20,112 nucleotides of DNA from JAJFTV01 sp964426355 (GCA_964426355.1 CAYRRA010000077.1:1-20112), one strand, 5' to 3'. Positions 7,574 to 16,022 are shown, counted from the first letter of the stretch. Numbers and translations: made by a program. Notes: generated by a model not told the origin, from the letters alone.

Positions 7574-8710
7574 ATGAATTCGCGTGAAAGGGTGCTGACT
7601 GCCCTGAACCACCAAGAACCGGATCGGACACCTCGAGATATTGGGTCCACCACCACAACGGGTATCAATTTCAAGGCATACCAAAGCCTTAAAAGGTACT
7701 TGCAATTCCCCAACCCAGATTCGTTTGAGTTCATGAGTGCAAGGGCTTTGGTGGCAAAAGTGGAACAGGAAATAATCGACCGGTTCAAGCTGGATGTGTT
7801 GCCCATATCCTCTGCAAGCGCCTCTATTGTGCCTCAGCTTGATGAGAACCGGGCTTATATCGACCGCTGGGGTGTTGAACGAAAATTACCGCGTGACGGC
7901 GGGCATTATTACGTCAGCCACCCCCCACTGGCAGGTATGGAAAGCATCGCCGATTTGCAGGATTTTGCCTGGCCCCAACCAGAAACAGATTTTTCCGAAC
8001 TGGCTCTCCAGGCGAAAGATTTGTATGAAAACACAGACAAAGCACTGGTTTTAAACCTGTCGATTGGCTTTATGCATCAATCGCAATTTATGCGCGGGTA
8101 TGATAACTGGCTGATGGACCTGGTGAGTGAGCCAGTACTCGCCGGGTATTACATGGACCGCATCATCGATATCTGGATAGCGGAGTCCGAAAAGCTCATC
8201 GAGGCAACCAAAGGGCTGGCTCATGTTGTCACCTATACAGATGATGTCGCCTTCCAAAACGGTCCAATGATGTCGAAACGGATGTATGACCTTCTCATTA
8301 AACCCCGTCAAAAACGGATAATTGAATTTTTAAAGAAGAGCGGGATGAAGGTCTTTCTTCATAGCTGTGGCAGTATCGTTACATTGCTGGAAGGCTACAT
8401 CGATATGGGCGTGGATATCATTAACCCGGTGCAGGTTTCAGCCAAAGGGATGGGGGAAACAGCCCTGTTAAAAGAGAAATATGGCAAAGACCTCGTTTTT
8501 TGGGGAGCTATTGATACGCAAGACATCTTACCCCACGCAACCCCGAAGAAAGTCAAAGAAGAAGTCTGGAAAAGACTCGATGATCTGACTGCTGATGGCG
8601 GTTATGTGCTGGCATGTGTACACGATATTCAAGAAGAAGTACCGCCAGAAAATATTTGCGCAGTTTTTGAAGCAGCAGACGAATGGGAAATGAAAAGGCG
8701 CGCGGAGTAG
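7574..8710 (+). CDS. URO-D superfamily methyltransferase, MtaA-like, with H-x-C site
   Basis: TIM-barrel protein of the uroporphyrinogen decarboxylase superfamily, 378 aa, with AAGGAG overlapping the previous stop. It starts MNSRERVLTALNHQEPDRTP, the usual opening of corrinoid-linked members, and lacks the RQAGR motif of heme-pathway HemE. The methyltransferase site is suggested by H263-S-C265 (FLHSCGSIV), which matches the first two zinc ligands of MtaA/MtbA enzymes; C348 (VLACVHDIQ) is a candidate third ligand but alignment there is uncertain. Zinc in such enzymes activates the thiol that accepts the methyl group. It is the first of three URO-D genes in a row and is upstream of a corrinoid protein on the same strand, so transfer of a methyl group to or from that protein is likely. 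Donor and acceptor are unknown. Confidence 0.85.
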   Translation: MNSRERVLTALNHQEPDRTPRDIGSTTTTGINFKAYQSLKRYLQFPNPDSFEFMSARALVAKVEQEIIDRFKLDVLPISSASASIVPQLDENRAYIDRWGVERKLPRDGGHYYVSHPPLAGMESIADLQDFAWPQPETDFSELALQAKDLYENTDKALVLNLSIGFMHQSQFMRGYDNWLMDLVSEPVLAGYYMDRIIDIWIAESEKLIEATKGLAHVVTYTDDVAFQNGPMMSKRMYDLLIKPRQKRIIEFLKKSGMKVFLHSCGSIVTLLEGYIDMGVDIINPVQVSAKGMGETALLKEKYGKDLVFWGAIDTQDILPHATPKKVKEEVWKRLDDLTADGGYVLACVHDIQEEVPPENICAVFEAADEWEMKRRAE

Positions 8711-8714
8711 AAAA

Positions 8715-9779
8715 ATGACTGAATTTGTAAAACTAGACCCAGATTTTCAAAGAATTAGAACCACAGTGATGCGAGAGGGTGAGCCCGACCGGGTTCCCAA
8801 TGCCGAGCTGCATGTGGACTGGCAAATAAAACAAGAGTTTCTGGGGAGACCGATTAAAACCGTACAGGATGACGTGGATTTCTGGTATCAGGCTGGTTAC
8901 GATTATATTTACCTGCGGGCGAATTATGAATACCGCATGGTTGGAGATGGATTAGCCGCAGAGGACCATATTTATGCCGGCGACATGCAAATGACCCAAT
9001 GGTCGGGTGATGCAACCAGCCTGGTCAGCAACTGGGAAGAATACGAAAAATACCCCTGGCACGACCCGGAGAAAATCGATTATTCAAACCTGGTCAAGTG
9101 TGCTCAATGCCTCTATCCCGGGATGAAAATCATTTCGGGCGTTGGTGGAATATTTACCCGGGTTTGGCGGATCATGGGCTTTGATACTTTCAGCTTCGCA
9201 CTGGCTGACCAAAAAGACCTGGTGGAAGAACTTTTCAGGCGCGTTGGGGAAACACAGCTCAAAGTCTTTGAACGTATTGTCGAAATGGATGAGGTCAAAG
9301 CCATGTGGTACGGCGATGACCTGGCTTACGGTTCAGGCACCATGGTCAGCCCTGCTATCTTGAGGAAATATCTGTTCCCCTACTTGAAAAAGATGGGGGA
9401 GATTTGCAAAGCGAAGGATTTACCTTTCATCATCCATTCAGATGGAAACCTGCTTAAGGTGTTCGATGACCTGATTGAATGTGGCTTCAATGGCATTCAC
9501 CCCATCGAACCTAAAGCAATGGATAGTAAAGCTGTCAAAGAGAAATATGGCAATCAGGTCTGCCTGTTGGGAAACATTGAGATTGGTGAAATTCTCACCC
9601 TGGGCACGCCTGAGCAGGTGGATGCCGAAGTGCAAGAAAAAATTAAGACCCTGGCTCCCGGTGGTGGATATATTGTGGGTTCCAGCAATACGGTTGCCCA
9701 TTATGTAAAACTTGAGAACTTCAAAGCAATGGTGAAAGCCACCCGCAAATATGGAAAATACCCAATCCAATTGGATTGA
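8715..9779 (+). CDS. URO-D superfamily methyltransferase-like protein, H-x-D variant
   Basis: Second URO-D-superfamily protein, 354 aa, starting four bases after the previous stop with GGAG inside the preceding gene's end. The barrel signatures are present (GEPDRVPNAELHVDW at 22-36; WYGDDLAYGSGTMVSP at 198-213), but the zinc-type H-x-C is replaced by H241-S-D243-G-N, followed by HPIEP (262-266) and GGGYIVGSSNTV (316-327). No cysteine is placed like the third zinc ligand. It is therefore unlikely to be an MtaA-type thiol methyltransferase; it may bind the methylated substrate and methylate the corrinoid, or do a related reaction. The C-terminal third is very similar to that of the next gene, which points to a tandem duplication. 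Confidence 0.83.
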   Translation: MTEFVKLDPDFQRIRTTVMREGEPDRVPNAELHVDWQIKQEFLGRPIKTVQDDVDFWYQAGYDYIYLRANYEYRMVGDGLAAEDHIYAGDMQMTQWSGDATSLVSNWEEYEKYPWHDPEKIDYSNLVKCAQCLYPGMKIISGVGGIFTRVWRIMGFDTFSFALADQKDLVEELFRRVGETQLKVFERIVEMDEVKAMWYGDDLAYGSGTMVSPAILRKYLFPYLKKMGEICKAKDLPFIIHSDGNLLKVFDDLIECGFNGIHPIEPKAMDSKAVKEKYGNQVCLLGNIEIGEILTLGTPEQVDAEVQEKIKTLAPGGGYIVGSSNTVAHYVKLENFKAMVKATRKYGKYPIQLD

Positions 9780-9804
9780 GGAAGTATTTAAGGAGAACTG
9801 TTCT

Positions 9805-10797
9805 ATGACAATGACTTCAAAGGAACGCGTGATGTGTGCCCTTGCAGGAGAACAACCTGACCGGGTACCATTTTGCGAAGGATCAATCGCATCCAATATC
9901 GCCAGGGAAGTTGCTGGTGTTGATCGAAACCTGGAAGAATGGGAAATTTCAACCCTGTTTCACCGGGATGTGCTCGTTCCCATCCTCTTCCCACCATATT
10001 TTGCTGAGATGAAATTGCTGGATGATGACGATGACCAGCCGACTATATCGCAAGGCTTACTGAGAACCAGAGCCGACCTGGAACGGATGGTTTTCCCCGA
10101 TCCCAATGACCCCGCGCTGTACGCCCATGTTAAAAAGGTGCTGGAGAATAAAGGCGACTTCCCCGTCGCAGCAGCCATTAAGCAGGGCGTGGCTTCCACA
10201 TTGGTCAGCATGGGGATGGAAGCCTTTTCTTATGCCCTCGCCGACGACCCCGATTTTATCCGTGAAGTACTCAAACGCTATGGCGACTGGCAAATTGTGG
10301 TCACCGAAAACCTGATCAGTATGGGTGTTGATTTTCTTTGGTGTTATGACGATATTGCCTTTAAATCAGGTCCTTTGTGCTCACCGCGTGTTTTCCGGAA
10401 ATTCCTGTTACCCGCTTTTCAACGCCACGCTGAAACCATCACCATTCCCTGGGTATTCCACAGTGACGGTAATCTCATGCCCGTCATCGATGATATCCTC
10501 AGCCTTAAACCAACCGCCATTCATCCCCTCGAACCCGGTCCAATGGATTTGGCGAAGGTAAAAGAAAAACTGGGCAAAAAAGTCTGCCTGATTGGAAACG
10601 TATCTGTGGATCGTTTGAGCCGCGGTACGCCGGAAGAAATCGATGCAATTGTGAAGGATTGCATTAAAACTGCCGGTCCGGGTGGTGGCTATATGATTTC
10701 TTCGTCCAACAGCATCCCACGTTACGCCAAAACAGAGAATGTCGTAGCAATGGCAAACGCCATTCAGAAATATGGGAAGTACCCATTACAGTTCTGA
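9805..10797 (+). CDS. URO-D superfamily methyltransferase-like protein, second H-x-D variant
   Basis: Third URO-D-superfamily protein, 330 aa. ATG 9805 is chosen: AAGGAG (9790-9795) lies nine bases upstream and MTMTSKERVMCALAGEQPDR is the normal family opening; an in-frame ATG at 9751 would overlap the previous gene and has no such site. Motifs: WCYDDIAFKSGPLCSP (179-194), H219-S-D221-G-N, HPLEPGPMD (240-248) and GGGYMISSSNS (293-303). Both this protein and the previous one end in KYGKYP plus a few residues, and the pair share most of the C-terminal barrel, so they are paralogues. Like its neighbour it lacks the H-x-C zinc site. The two may form a heterodimer or handle two methylated substrates; this is inference. 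The next start is only two bases after its stop. Confidence 0.83.
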   Translation: MTMTSKERVMCALAGEQPDRVPFCEGSIASNIAREVAGVDRNLEEWEISTLFHRDVLVPILFPPYFAEMKLLDDDDDQPTISQGLLRTRADLERMVFPDPNDPALYAHVKKVLENKGDFPVAAAIKQGVASTLVSMGMEAFSYALADDPDFIREVLKRYGDWQIVVTENLISMGVDFLWCYDDIAFKSGPLCSPRVFRKFLLPAFQRHAETITIPWVFHSDGNLMPVIDDILSLKPTAIHPLEPGPMDLAKVKEKLGKKVCLIGNVSVDRLSRGTPEEIDAIVKDCIKTAGPGGGYMISSSNSIPRYAKTENVVAMANAIQKYGKYPLQF

Positions 10798-10799
10798 AA

Positions 10800-11924
10800 A
10801 TGAAGCCGTTCGTCTTGTCCGTGTGTGGAGATCCTGGAGGAGCCAGAGCGCTCATCCCGGTATTTGACCTGCTTGAACAGCGCCAACGGGTCAACCTGGT
10901 TCACTTTTCCTATATTGCTTCTTCAGAGGTGTTGCAGCAGTATGGGTTTAATGTGAACTGCCTGGACGCAGAGCCATACTCTTTGCAAGATGTAGGAAAG
11001 ACCATGCAGGAGTTTTCCCCACAACTGCTTCTTACAGCAACATCCATGCACGAACTGGCTTTTGAAAAGAAATTTCTCCGGCAAGCCCGGAAAATGGGCA
11101 TACCTTCTATTTCAGTATTGGATTTTTGGTCCAACTATTCCATGCGGTTCTGTGATGAAACCGGAAAGCTAAAATACCTGCCAACAAAAATTGCCGTTAT
11201 GGACGCGTTTTGTAGAGAACAGATGCTGAAAGAAGGTTTTCCGGATGAGCACATTCTCATCACGGGACAGCCGGCATTTGAAGAGATAGAAAAAAAACGG
11301 TTGGAGAAAAAGGTATCAGGCGGGAAAAAAGATATCACAGGTTGTAATATCCCGTCGGATGGACTGTTTGTGCTTTTCTTTTCCCAACCGATTCATAAAT
11401 ATTTCTCTGGCACCCCGGATGACCCGGGGTACGATGAATTTACTGTATTGCAGTTTTTACCCGATTTGCTTGAAAACATACAAACTTCTTTGGGGAAACT
11501 TGTCTTTCTCGGGATTATCCCCCACCCAACGCAAAACGTCTCCGATTTTGAAGTGTTTGCAAGGAATAAGTGCCAGGTCATTGACCCCTTGAAAGCAAGC
11601 AGTGACCTCATGCTCTCGGCAGATTTAATCCTGGGTATGACGTCTTCCAGGTTGATGGAAGCATTCATCCTCAATTGCCCTGTACTGAGTTTACAACCCA
11701 ACAGTCCAAAGCCATTCTTATTTCCACGAACTTCCTCCGGAACCATCCCGGTTCTCAACGAGCCAGGAACCATTACAGAGCAAATTTTAACAATGTTGAA
11801 GCGTAATGATGACGCACAGACCATACCAATAAAAAGTCAATTACAGCACACAGGCGCGGCAGAAAAGGTAGAAAACTTGGTTTACCAATTGCTCAACATC
11901 GATTGCCAGAAAGAAATGAGTTAA
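10800..11924 (+). CDS. Unrecognised protein with GT-B-like (glycosyltransferase/2-epimerase) features
   Basis: A 374-aa soluble protein that I cannot assign to a named family. Visible features suggest two Rossmann-like lobes: the N-terminus reads LSVCGDPGGARALIPVFDLL, a glycine-rich turn after the first strand; mid-protein VLDFWSNYSMRF and ILITGQPAFEEIEKK; and late ILGMTSSRLMEAFILNCPVL, which resembles the C-lobe of UDP-GlcNAc 2-epimerase, CDP-glycerol transferase and similar GT-B enzymes. There are no membrane helices and no signal peptide. It starts two bases after the third URO-D gene, so it is almost certainly co-translated with the methyltransferase set, an odd place for a glycosyltransferase. 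It might modify or sense the sugar substrate. Confidence that it is a real gene is high; confidence in function is low. Confidence 0.75.
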   Translation: MKPFVLSVCGDPGGARALIPVFDLLEQRQRVNLVHFSYIASSEVLQQYGFNVNCLDAEPYSLQDVGKTMQEFSPQLLLTATSMHELAFEKKFLRQARKMGIPSISVLDFWSNYSMRFCDETGKLKYLPTKIAVMDAFCREQMLKEGFPDEHILITGQPAFEEIEKKRLEKKVSGGKKDITGCNIPSDGLFVLFFSQPIHKYFSGTPDDPGYDEFTVLQFLPDLLENIQTSLGKLVFLGIIPHPTQNVSDFEVFARNKCQVIDPLKASSDLMLSADLILGMTSSRLMEAFILNCPVLSLQPNSPKPFLFPRTSSGTIPVLNEPGTITEQILTMLKRNDDAQTIPIKSQLQHTGAAEKVENLVYQLLNIDCQKEMS

Positions 11925-11954
11925 TATCAATTTATTGTCAGGAGTTTTTAAAGA

Positions 11955-12749
11955 ATGAAAAAACGTTTATCAGGTAAAGTTGCGCTCGTTACAGGCTCTT
12001 CTCGCGGGATTGGCAAAGGAATTGCTTTAAAAATGGCAGAAGAAGGCGCGGATATCGTGGTGAATTATTATTCCCACCCGGATGAAGCCGATGAAACCGT
12101 GAAAGCGATACAGGCGATGGGTCAAAAGGCAATCGCTATTCGTGCTGATATCTCAAAACGAGAAGAAGTCGAAGCCTTATTCGAACAAGCCCTTCAATAT
12201 TTTTCCCAGATCAATATCGCTGTTTCCAATGCCGGTATGTCCATCCGTGAAAAGGTATTGGAAGCCAAATGGGAAAATGTGCTTAAAACGATTGAGGTCA
12301 ACCAATTTGGAACCTTTCACACCTGCCAGTTGGCTGCTCAACAAATGGTCAAACAGCAAGAACGGGGTATTCCTGGCGGAAAAATCATCATCATCAGCTC
12401 AATCCTGGAGGAAATTGCCCCCCAAAGCAGCGCAGCATACAACATGGCAAAAGCAGCCATCAACCACCTGGGGCGCACCATGGCGAATGAACTGGCATCT
12501 TATCACATCAATGTCAACATGCTCAACCCGGGCTGGATTGATACACCTGGAGAACGAAAATATGTTTCAGATGAAGTCATTCAGAAGAGCCAGTCCAGCA
12601 TCCCGTGGAAACGACTGGGAAGCATCGAGGATATGGGGTATGCCTGTGTGTTCTTAGCCAGCGACGAGGCAGATTATATTACCGGTGCCACCCTGCGAAT
12701 AGACGGGGGGTTTGTACTGGGAATGACATTACCAGATGCAAGCGAGTGA
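11955..12749 (+). CDS. SDR-family NAD(P)-dependent oxidoreductase
   Basis: Classical short-chain dehydrogenase/reductase, 264 aa, with AGGAG upstream of the ATG. It carries the cofactor motif TGSSRGIG (13-20), SNAG (91-94), catalytic S149 (IIISSI), Y162 and K166 (AYNMAK) and NPGWIDTP (191-198) in the substrate loop. The N-terminal third (VVNYYSHPDEADETVKAI) resembles bacterial glucose 1-dehydrogenases, and the downstream gluconokinase would fit oxidation of an aldose to an aldonate, or interconversion of keto- and hydroxy-sugar acids as in gluconate 5-dehydrogenase. The exact substrate is not determined. The kinase gene follows after 29 nt. Confidence 0.9.
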   Translation: MKKRLSGKVALVTGSSRGIGKGIALKMAEEGADIVVNYYSHPDEADETVKAIQAMGQKAIAIRADISKREEVEALFEQALQYFSQINIAVSNAGMSIREKVLEAKWENVLKTIEVNQFGTFHTCQLAAQQMVKQQERGIPGGKIIIISSILEEIAPQSSAAYNMAKAAINHLGRTMANELASYHINVNMLNPGWIDTPGERKYVSDEVIQKSQSSIPWKRLGSIEDMGYACVFLASDEADYITGATLRIDGGFVLGMTLPDASE

Positions 12750-12778
12750 TTATATGAGTCGTGTTCCAGGAGCATCAC

Positions 12779-14299
12779 ATGAGTAAACCCTGGTTCTTAG
12801 GAATCGACCTGGGGACAGGCAGTTGCAAAGCCATGATTATCGACCAGGAAAGAAACATTCTTGCCGTCGACGCTTGCGATTATGGTCAAATGAACTGGAA
12901 AGAACAAGACCCTGAGATCATTTTGCAAAGCATGGCAAAGGCAAGCCGGTCTGTGATTGAAAAAGCCGAGGTGAACGCGGCAGATTGTGCAGCGCTTAGT
13001 TTTAGTTGTGCACTCCATGCCGTCATAGCGATTGACCGCCACGGGGAACCACTGACCGGTGTAATGACCTGGACAGATGACAGGGGTCTTCCTCAATCTG
13101 AGAAAATTAAAGCGCAAGATGAACAAAACTCGCTTTATCAAATCAGCGGTTGTCCAATCCACTGGATGTACTGGCTTTACAAGGTGCTTTGGATAAAGGA
13201 AAATCGTCCCGATCTCTTTAAAAAATGTTGGAAATTTGTCTCCATCAAAGACTATATTCTGCACAAGCTCACCGGAGAATACGTGATTGATTACGCCGTA
13301 GCCGGTGGCGGTGGTTTACTGGATGTGAAAAACTTGTGCTGGAGCCAGGTGATACTCGACCTGGCAGGGCTTGTCCCTGAGAATTTATCCACACTGGCTT
13401 CTCCTCATACCGTTTTTAACCGCATCGATGCTGACCTGGCACGACAGATGGGGCTTCACCCACAGGTCAAATTGGTTTTGGGCGCTTCGGACGCAGCCAA
13501 CTCCAGCCTGGGTGCCGGTGCGCTCCATCCAGACCAGGCTACCTGTATGATTGGCACCAGCGCTGCCTTGCGCGTGATTTACCCACAACCCCTCCTCGAC
13601 CCCCAGGCGCGCAGTTTTTGTTATCCCTTCGATGAAACTCATTGGTTGGTCGGCGGGGCTCTCAACAACGGCGGAATCGTCCTCTCCTGGTTAAAAGATA
13701 CAATCATGTCCGCATTTCCGGGCAAGGACATGCAGGAATTTACCTTTGAAGATATCTTCAACCTGGCTGCAGATATTGAGACCGGCGCAGATGGTTTGTT
13801 AATCCTGCCCTATTTTGCTGGTGAACGGAGCCCTTATTGGAGTTTGAACAACCGGGCGGTTTTTTATGGGCTCACACTCGATCATGACATGCGCCATATA
13901 TCCAGAGCCATATTGGAAAGCATTGCATTTCGGCTCCGGCAGTTGACCGGGATTCTCCAAAGCCTGCATATCGAGGTGAACGAAATCCGCACATCGGGGG
14001 GAGGCACGCGCTCACGGCTTTGGATGCAAATTCTTGCGGATATCCTGGGTAAAGAGATCAGTTTACCGCACACCGAAGAGACCTCATCATTTGGCACTGC
14101 GCTCTGGGCACTCAAAGGCAGCGGCTACCTTTCCAGTTTTGATTCTCTGATAGGCAAAATCGGCATCAAGGGAAAATTCTCCGCTGACCCGCAAAACCAG
14201 TCCCGGTACAACCACATCTTCGACAACTATTCGCAGTTGAATGAACTGTTACGCCCTTATCAGAAAAGCTACAAATCTATTGACAAGGATGCTGTATGA
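12779..14299 (+). CDS. FGGY-family carbohydrate kinase, gluconokinase type
   Basis: ATP-dependent sugar kinase with two actin-like domains, 506 aa. ATG 12779 follows AGGAG (12768-12772) by six bases and begins MSKPWFLGIDLGTGSCKAM; the in-frame GTG at 12761 lies before that site and is rejected. Key parts: the D10/GTG (12-14) phosphate loop, LSFSCALHAVIAIDRHGEPL (73-92), TWTDDRG (97-103), catalytic base D238 (GASDAA), GTSAALRVI (259-267), NNGGIVLSWL (296-305) and GERSPYW (348-354). The SFS-x-x-LH and NNGGIVL-x-WL patterns are those of FGGY gluconokinases rather than xylulo- or glycerol kinases, so the product is probably 6-phosphogluconate or a related 6-phosphoaldonate. This fits the KDPG-aldolase gene two positions downstream. 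Its last four bases overlap the next start (ATGA). Confidence 0.88.
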   Translation: MSKPWFLGIDLGTGSCKAMIIDQERNILAVDACDYGQMNWKEQDPEIILQSMAKASRSVIEKAEVNAADCAALSFSCALHAVIAIDRHGEPLTGVMTWTDDRGLPQSEKIKAQDEQNSLYQISGCPIHWMYWLYKVLWIKENRPDLFKKCWKFVSIKDYILHKLTGEYVIDYAVAGGGGLLDVKNLCWSQVILDLAGLVPENLSTLASPHTVFNRIDADLARQMGLHPQVKLVLGASDAANSSLGAGALHPDQATCMIGTSAALRVIYPQPLLDPQARSFCYPFDETHWLVGGALNNGGIVLSWLKDTIMSAFPGKDMQEFTFEDIFNLAADIETGADGLLILPYFAGERSPYWSLNNRAVFYGLTLDHDMRHISRAILESIAFRLRQLTGILQSLHIEVNEIRTSGGGTRSRLWMQILADILGKEISLPHTEETSSFGTALWALKGSGYLSSFDSLIGKIGIKGKFSADPQNQSRYNHIFDNYSQLNELLRPYQKSYKSIDKDAV

Positions 14300-15273
14300 G
14301 AAAAGCATTGAAAGAATGTAGAGTTCTGGTTACACCCACCTCGTTTGGGAAAAGCGACCCGCAAGTTAAAAAGGCTTTGGAAGATGCGGTTGGCGAAGTC
14401 ATCTACAGCCAGACCGGGAAACCGCTCCAGGCGGATGAACTCAAAGAAATGATTTCGGGATATGACGGGTATATTGCCGGGTTGGACCAAATCACGGCTG
14501 ATGTGATTGAGGCTGCCAGCAATTTGCAAGTCATCGCGCGATATGGCGTCGGCGTAGACCGGGTGGATATCAAAAAGGCGGAGAAATGCGGAATCGTCGT
14601 CACCAACACACCGGGCGCCAACGCCGCCGCAGTGGCGGAACTAACCGTCGCATTCATCCTGCTCCTTGCGCGCCAGGTTTCCCGGGCAGACCGGTTAACC
14701 CATGCCGGTGAATGGTCGCGCATCAATGTGCCCGGTCTGAGCGGAAGCACGGTTGGATTGATTGGTTTCGGTGCAATTGGGAAAGACGTTGCGAAGAAAC
14801 TGAAAGGGTTTGACGTCAACCTTCTCGTCTTCGACCCTTTTGTTCACCCGGAAACTGCGCTCGCTCTGGGTGCGACCCTGGTTGAACTGGACGACCTCCT
14901 GGCTGCCTCCGATTTTGTTTCCTTGCATGCCCCCCTAACACAAGATACAGTTGCGCTGGCTGATTCTACATTTTTTGACAAAATGAAGAAAGACGCAAAC
15001 TTAATAAATACCGCCAGGGAAGAAATGATAGAGTACGCGGCTATTGAAGAAGCCCTGAAGAGCGGCAAGCTCGCAGGTGCTGCCGTGGATGTTTTCGCAG
15101 AAGAACCGCCAGCAAAGGATTACTTCATCTTCAACTACCCCCAGGTCATCGTTACCCCGCACATGAGCTCTCATACGGATGATGCGGTGAACCAGATGGG
15201 TTGGATTGCGCTCAAAAACTGCCTGGCAGTTCTAAAGGGTGAACAACCCCCCAACCCTGTTACAAAAATATAG
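14296..15273 (+). CDS. D-isomer-specific 2-hydroxyacid dehydrogenase
   Basis: NAD(P)-dependent dehydrogenase of the SerA/GyaR/GhrB superfamily, 325 aa, overlapping the kinase stop by four bases. Landmarks: ARYGVGVDRVDI (81-92), nucleotide loop GFGAIG (157-162) with D180 ending the second strand (suggesting NAD), and catalytic R241 (NTAR), E270 (FAEEPP) and H289 (TPHMSSHT). The residues after R241 are E-E instead of the common G-x or G-G, a small change next to the active site. There is no C-terminal ACT domain, so it is not a typical regulated SerA. In a gluconate setting, reduction of 2-ketogluconate to gluconate (as GhrB-type enzymes do), or the reverse, is a sensible guess; phosphoglycerate or other 2-hydroxyacids remain possible. 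Confidence 0.9.
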   Translation: MRKALKECRVLVTPTSFGKSDPQVKKALEDAVGEVIYSQTGKPLQADELKEMISGYDGYIAGLDQITADVIEAASNLQVIARYGVGVDRVDIKKAEKCGIVVTNTPGANAAAVAELTVAFILLLARQVSRADRLTHAGEWSRINVPGLSGSTVGLIGFGAIGKDVAKKLKGFDVNLLVFDPFVHPETALALGATLVELDDLLAASDFVSLHAPLTQDTVALADSTFFDKMKKDANLINTAREEMIEYAAIEEALKSGKLAGAAVDVFAEEPPAKDYFIFNYPQVIVTPHMSSHTDDAVNQMGWIALKNCLAVLKGEQPPNPVTKI

Positions 15274-15288
15274 CGGAAGGAGATCAGA

Positions 15289-15960
15289 ATGGCACGGTAT
15301 AGAAAACTACAAGTATTGAATGAGATTATTGAGAAGGGTCTCATGCCTCTCTTTTTTCACCACGACCTTGAAATTTCCAAAAAAATCATCGACGCCTGCG
15401 TGAAGGGCGGTATCCGCACCATCGAGTTCACAAACCGGGGAGACCACGCATGGGAGGTTTTCTCACAATTGGAGAAAATGCTGGCAGCCGAGAACTCACC
15501 CGTCATGTTGGGTGTCGGTACTGTCGATGATGCGCCCACTGCTGCCATGTATATCGGCAGTGGTGCGAACTTTGTCGTGGGTCCCACTTTCAACGAAGAA
15601 GTGGCGCGTTTGTGTAACCGCCGCAAGATCCCCTATTTCCCCGGCTGCGCAACGGTCAACGAAATTGCGACTGCCGAAGAGTGGGGCGTCGACATCTGCA
15701 AAGTCTTCCCCGGCAGCACAGTGGGTGGACCGGCATTTATCAAAGCAATTCACGGTCCAAGACCTTCCTCGTTGATCATGCCGACAGGTGGTGTGGAAGT
15801 AGAACAAAGCAATATCACCGAGTGGTTCAAAGCCGGGGCAGTCTGTGTTGGTTTGGGTTCCAACTTAATCAACAAAAAACGGCTGGCTGAAGGCGATTAT
15901 GAAGCCATTACCCGTGATATTCAACAAGCGTTAACCTGGGTCAAAGAAGCTCGTTCCTGA
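15289..15960 (+). CDS. KDPG/KHG aldolase family protein
   Basis: Class I aldolase of the Eda family, 223 aa, with AAGGAG just upstream. It cleaves 2-keto-3-deoxy-6-phosphogluconate (or 4-hydroxy-2-oxoglutarate) to pyruvate and an aldehyde. Catalytic residues are in place: E46 and R50 in TIEFTNRG, the Schiff-base K138 in ICKVFPG and the phosphate-binding PTGGV (165-169) followed by GAVCVGLGS (183-191). The segment VGTVDDAPTAAMYIGSGANF (77-96) is the usual second barrel region. Common Eda proteins have FFPA after the lysine; VFPGSTVGG here is a variant seen in sugar-acid clusters, so the substrate may differ somewhat. With gluconokinase it would close an Entner-Doudoroff-like route, but the dehydratase that makes KDPG is not in the window. 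Confidence 0.9.
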   Translation: MARYRKLQVLNEIIEKGLMPLFFHHDLEISKKIIDACVKGGIRTIEFTNRGDHAWEVFSQLEKMLAAENSPVMLGVGTVDDAPTAAMYIGSGANFVVGPTFNEEVARLCNRRKIPYFPGCATVNEIATAEEWGVDICKVFPGSTVGGPAFIKAIHGPRPSSLIMPTGGVEVEQSNITEWFKAGAVCVGLGSNLINKKRLAEGDYEAITRDIQQALTWVKEARS

Positions 15961-16022
15961 TATTTGGAAAAAGCCAATAAGGACTACCGCCGAACATAGA
16001 GACTGCTTACCTGGATAAGATT

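Noticed and set aside
9751..9804. Extended start (ATG 9751) for the third URO-D gene
   Set aside because: It overlaps the previous gene by 29 bases and lacks a ribosome site; AAGGAG before ATG 9805 and the family's N-terminus support the shorter form.
7574..10797. Annotation of the three URO-D genes as heme-pathway uroporphyrinogen decarboxylase (hemE)
   Set aside because: They lack the RQAGR motif near the N-terminus, occur in triplicate, and are linked to a corrinoid protein and not to other heme genes.
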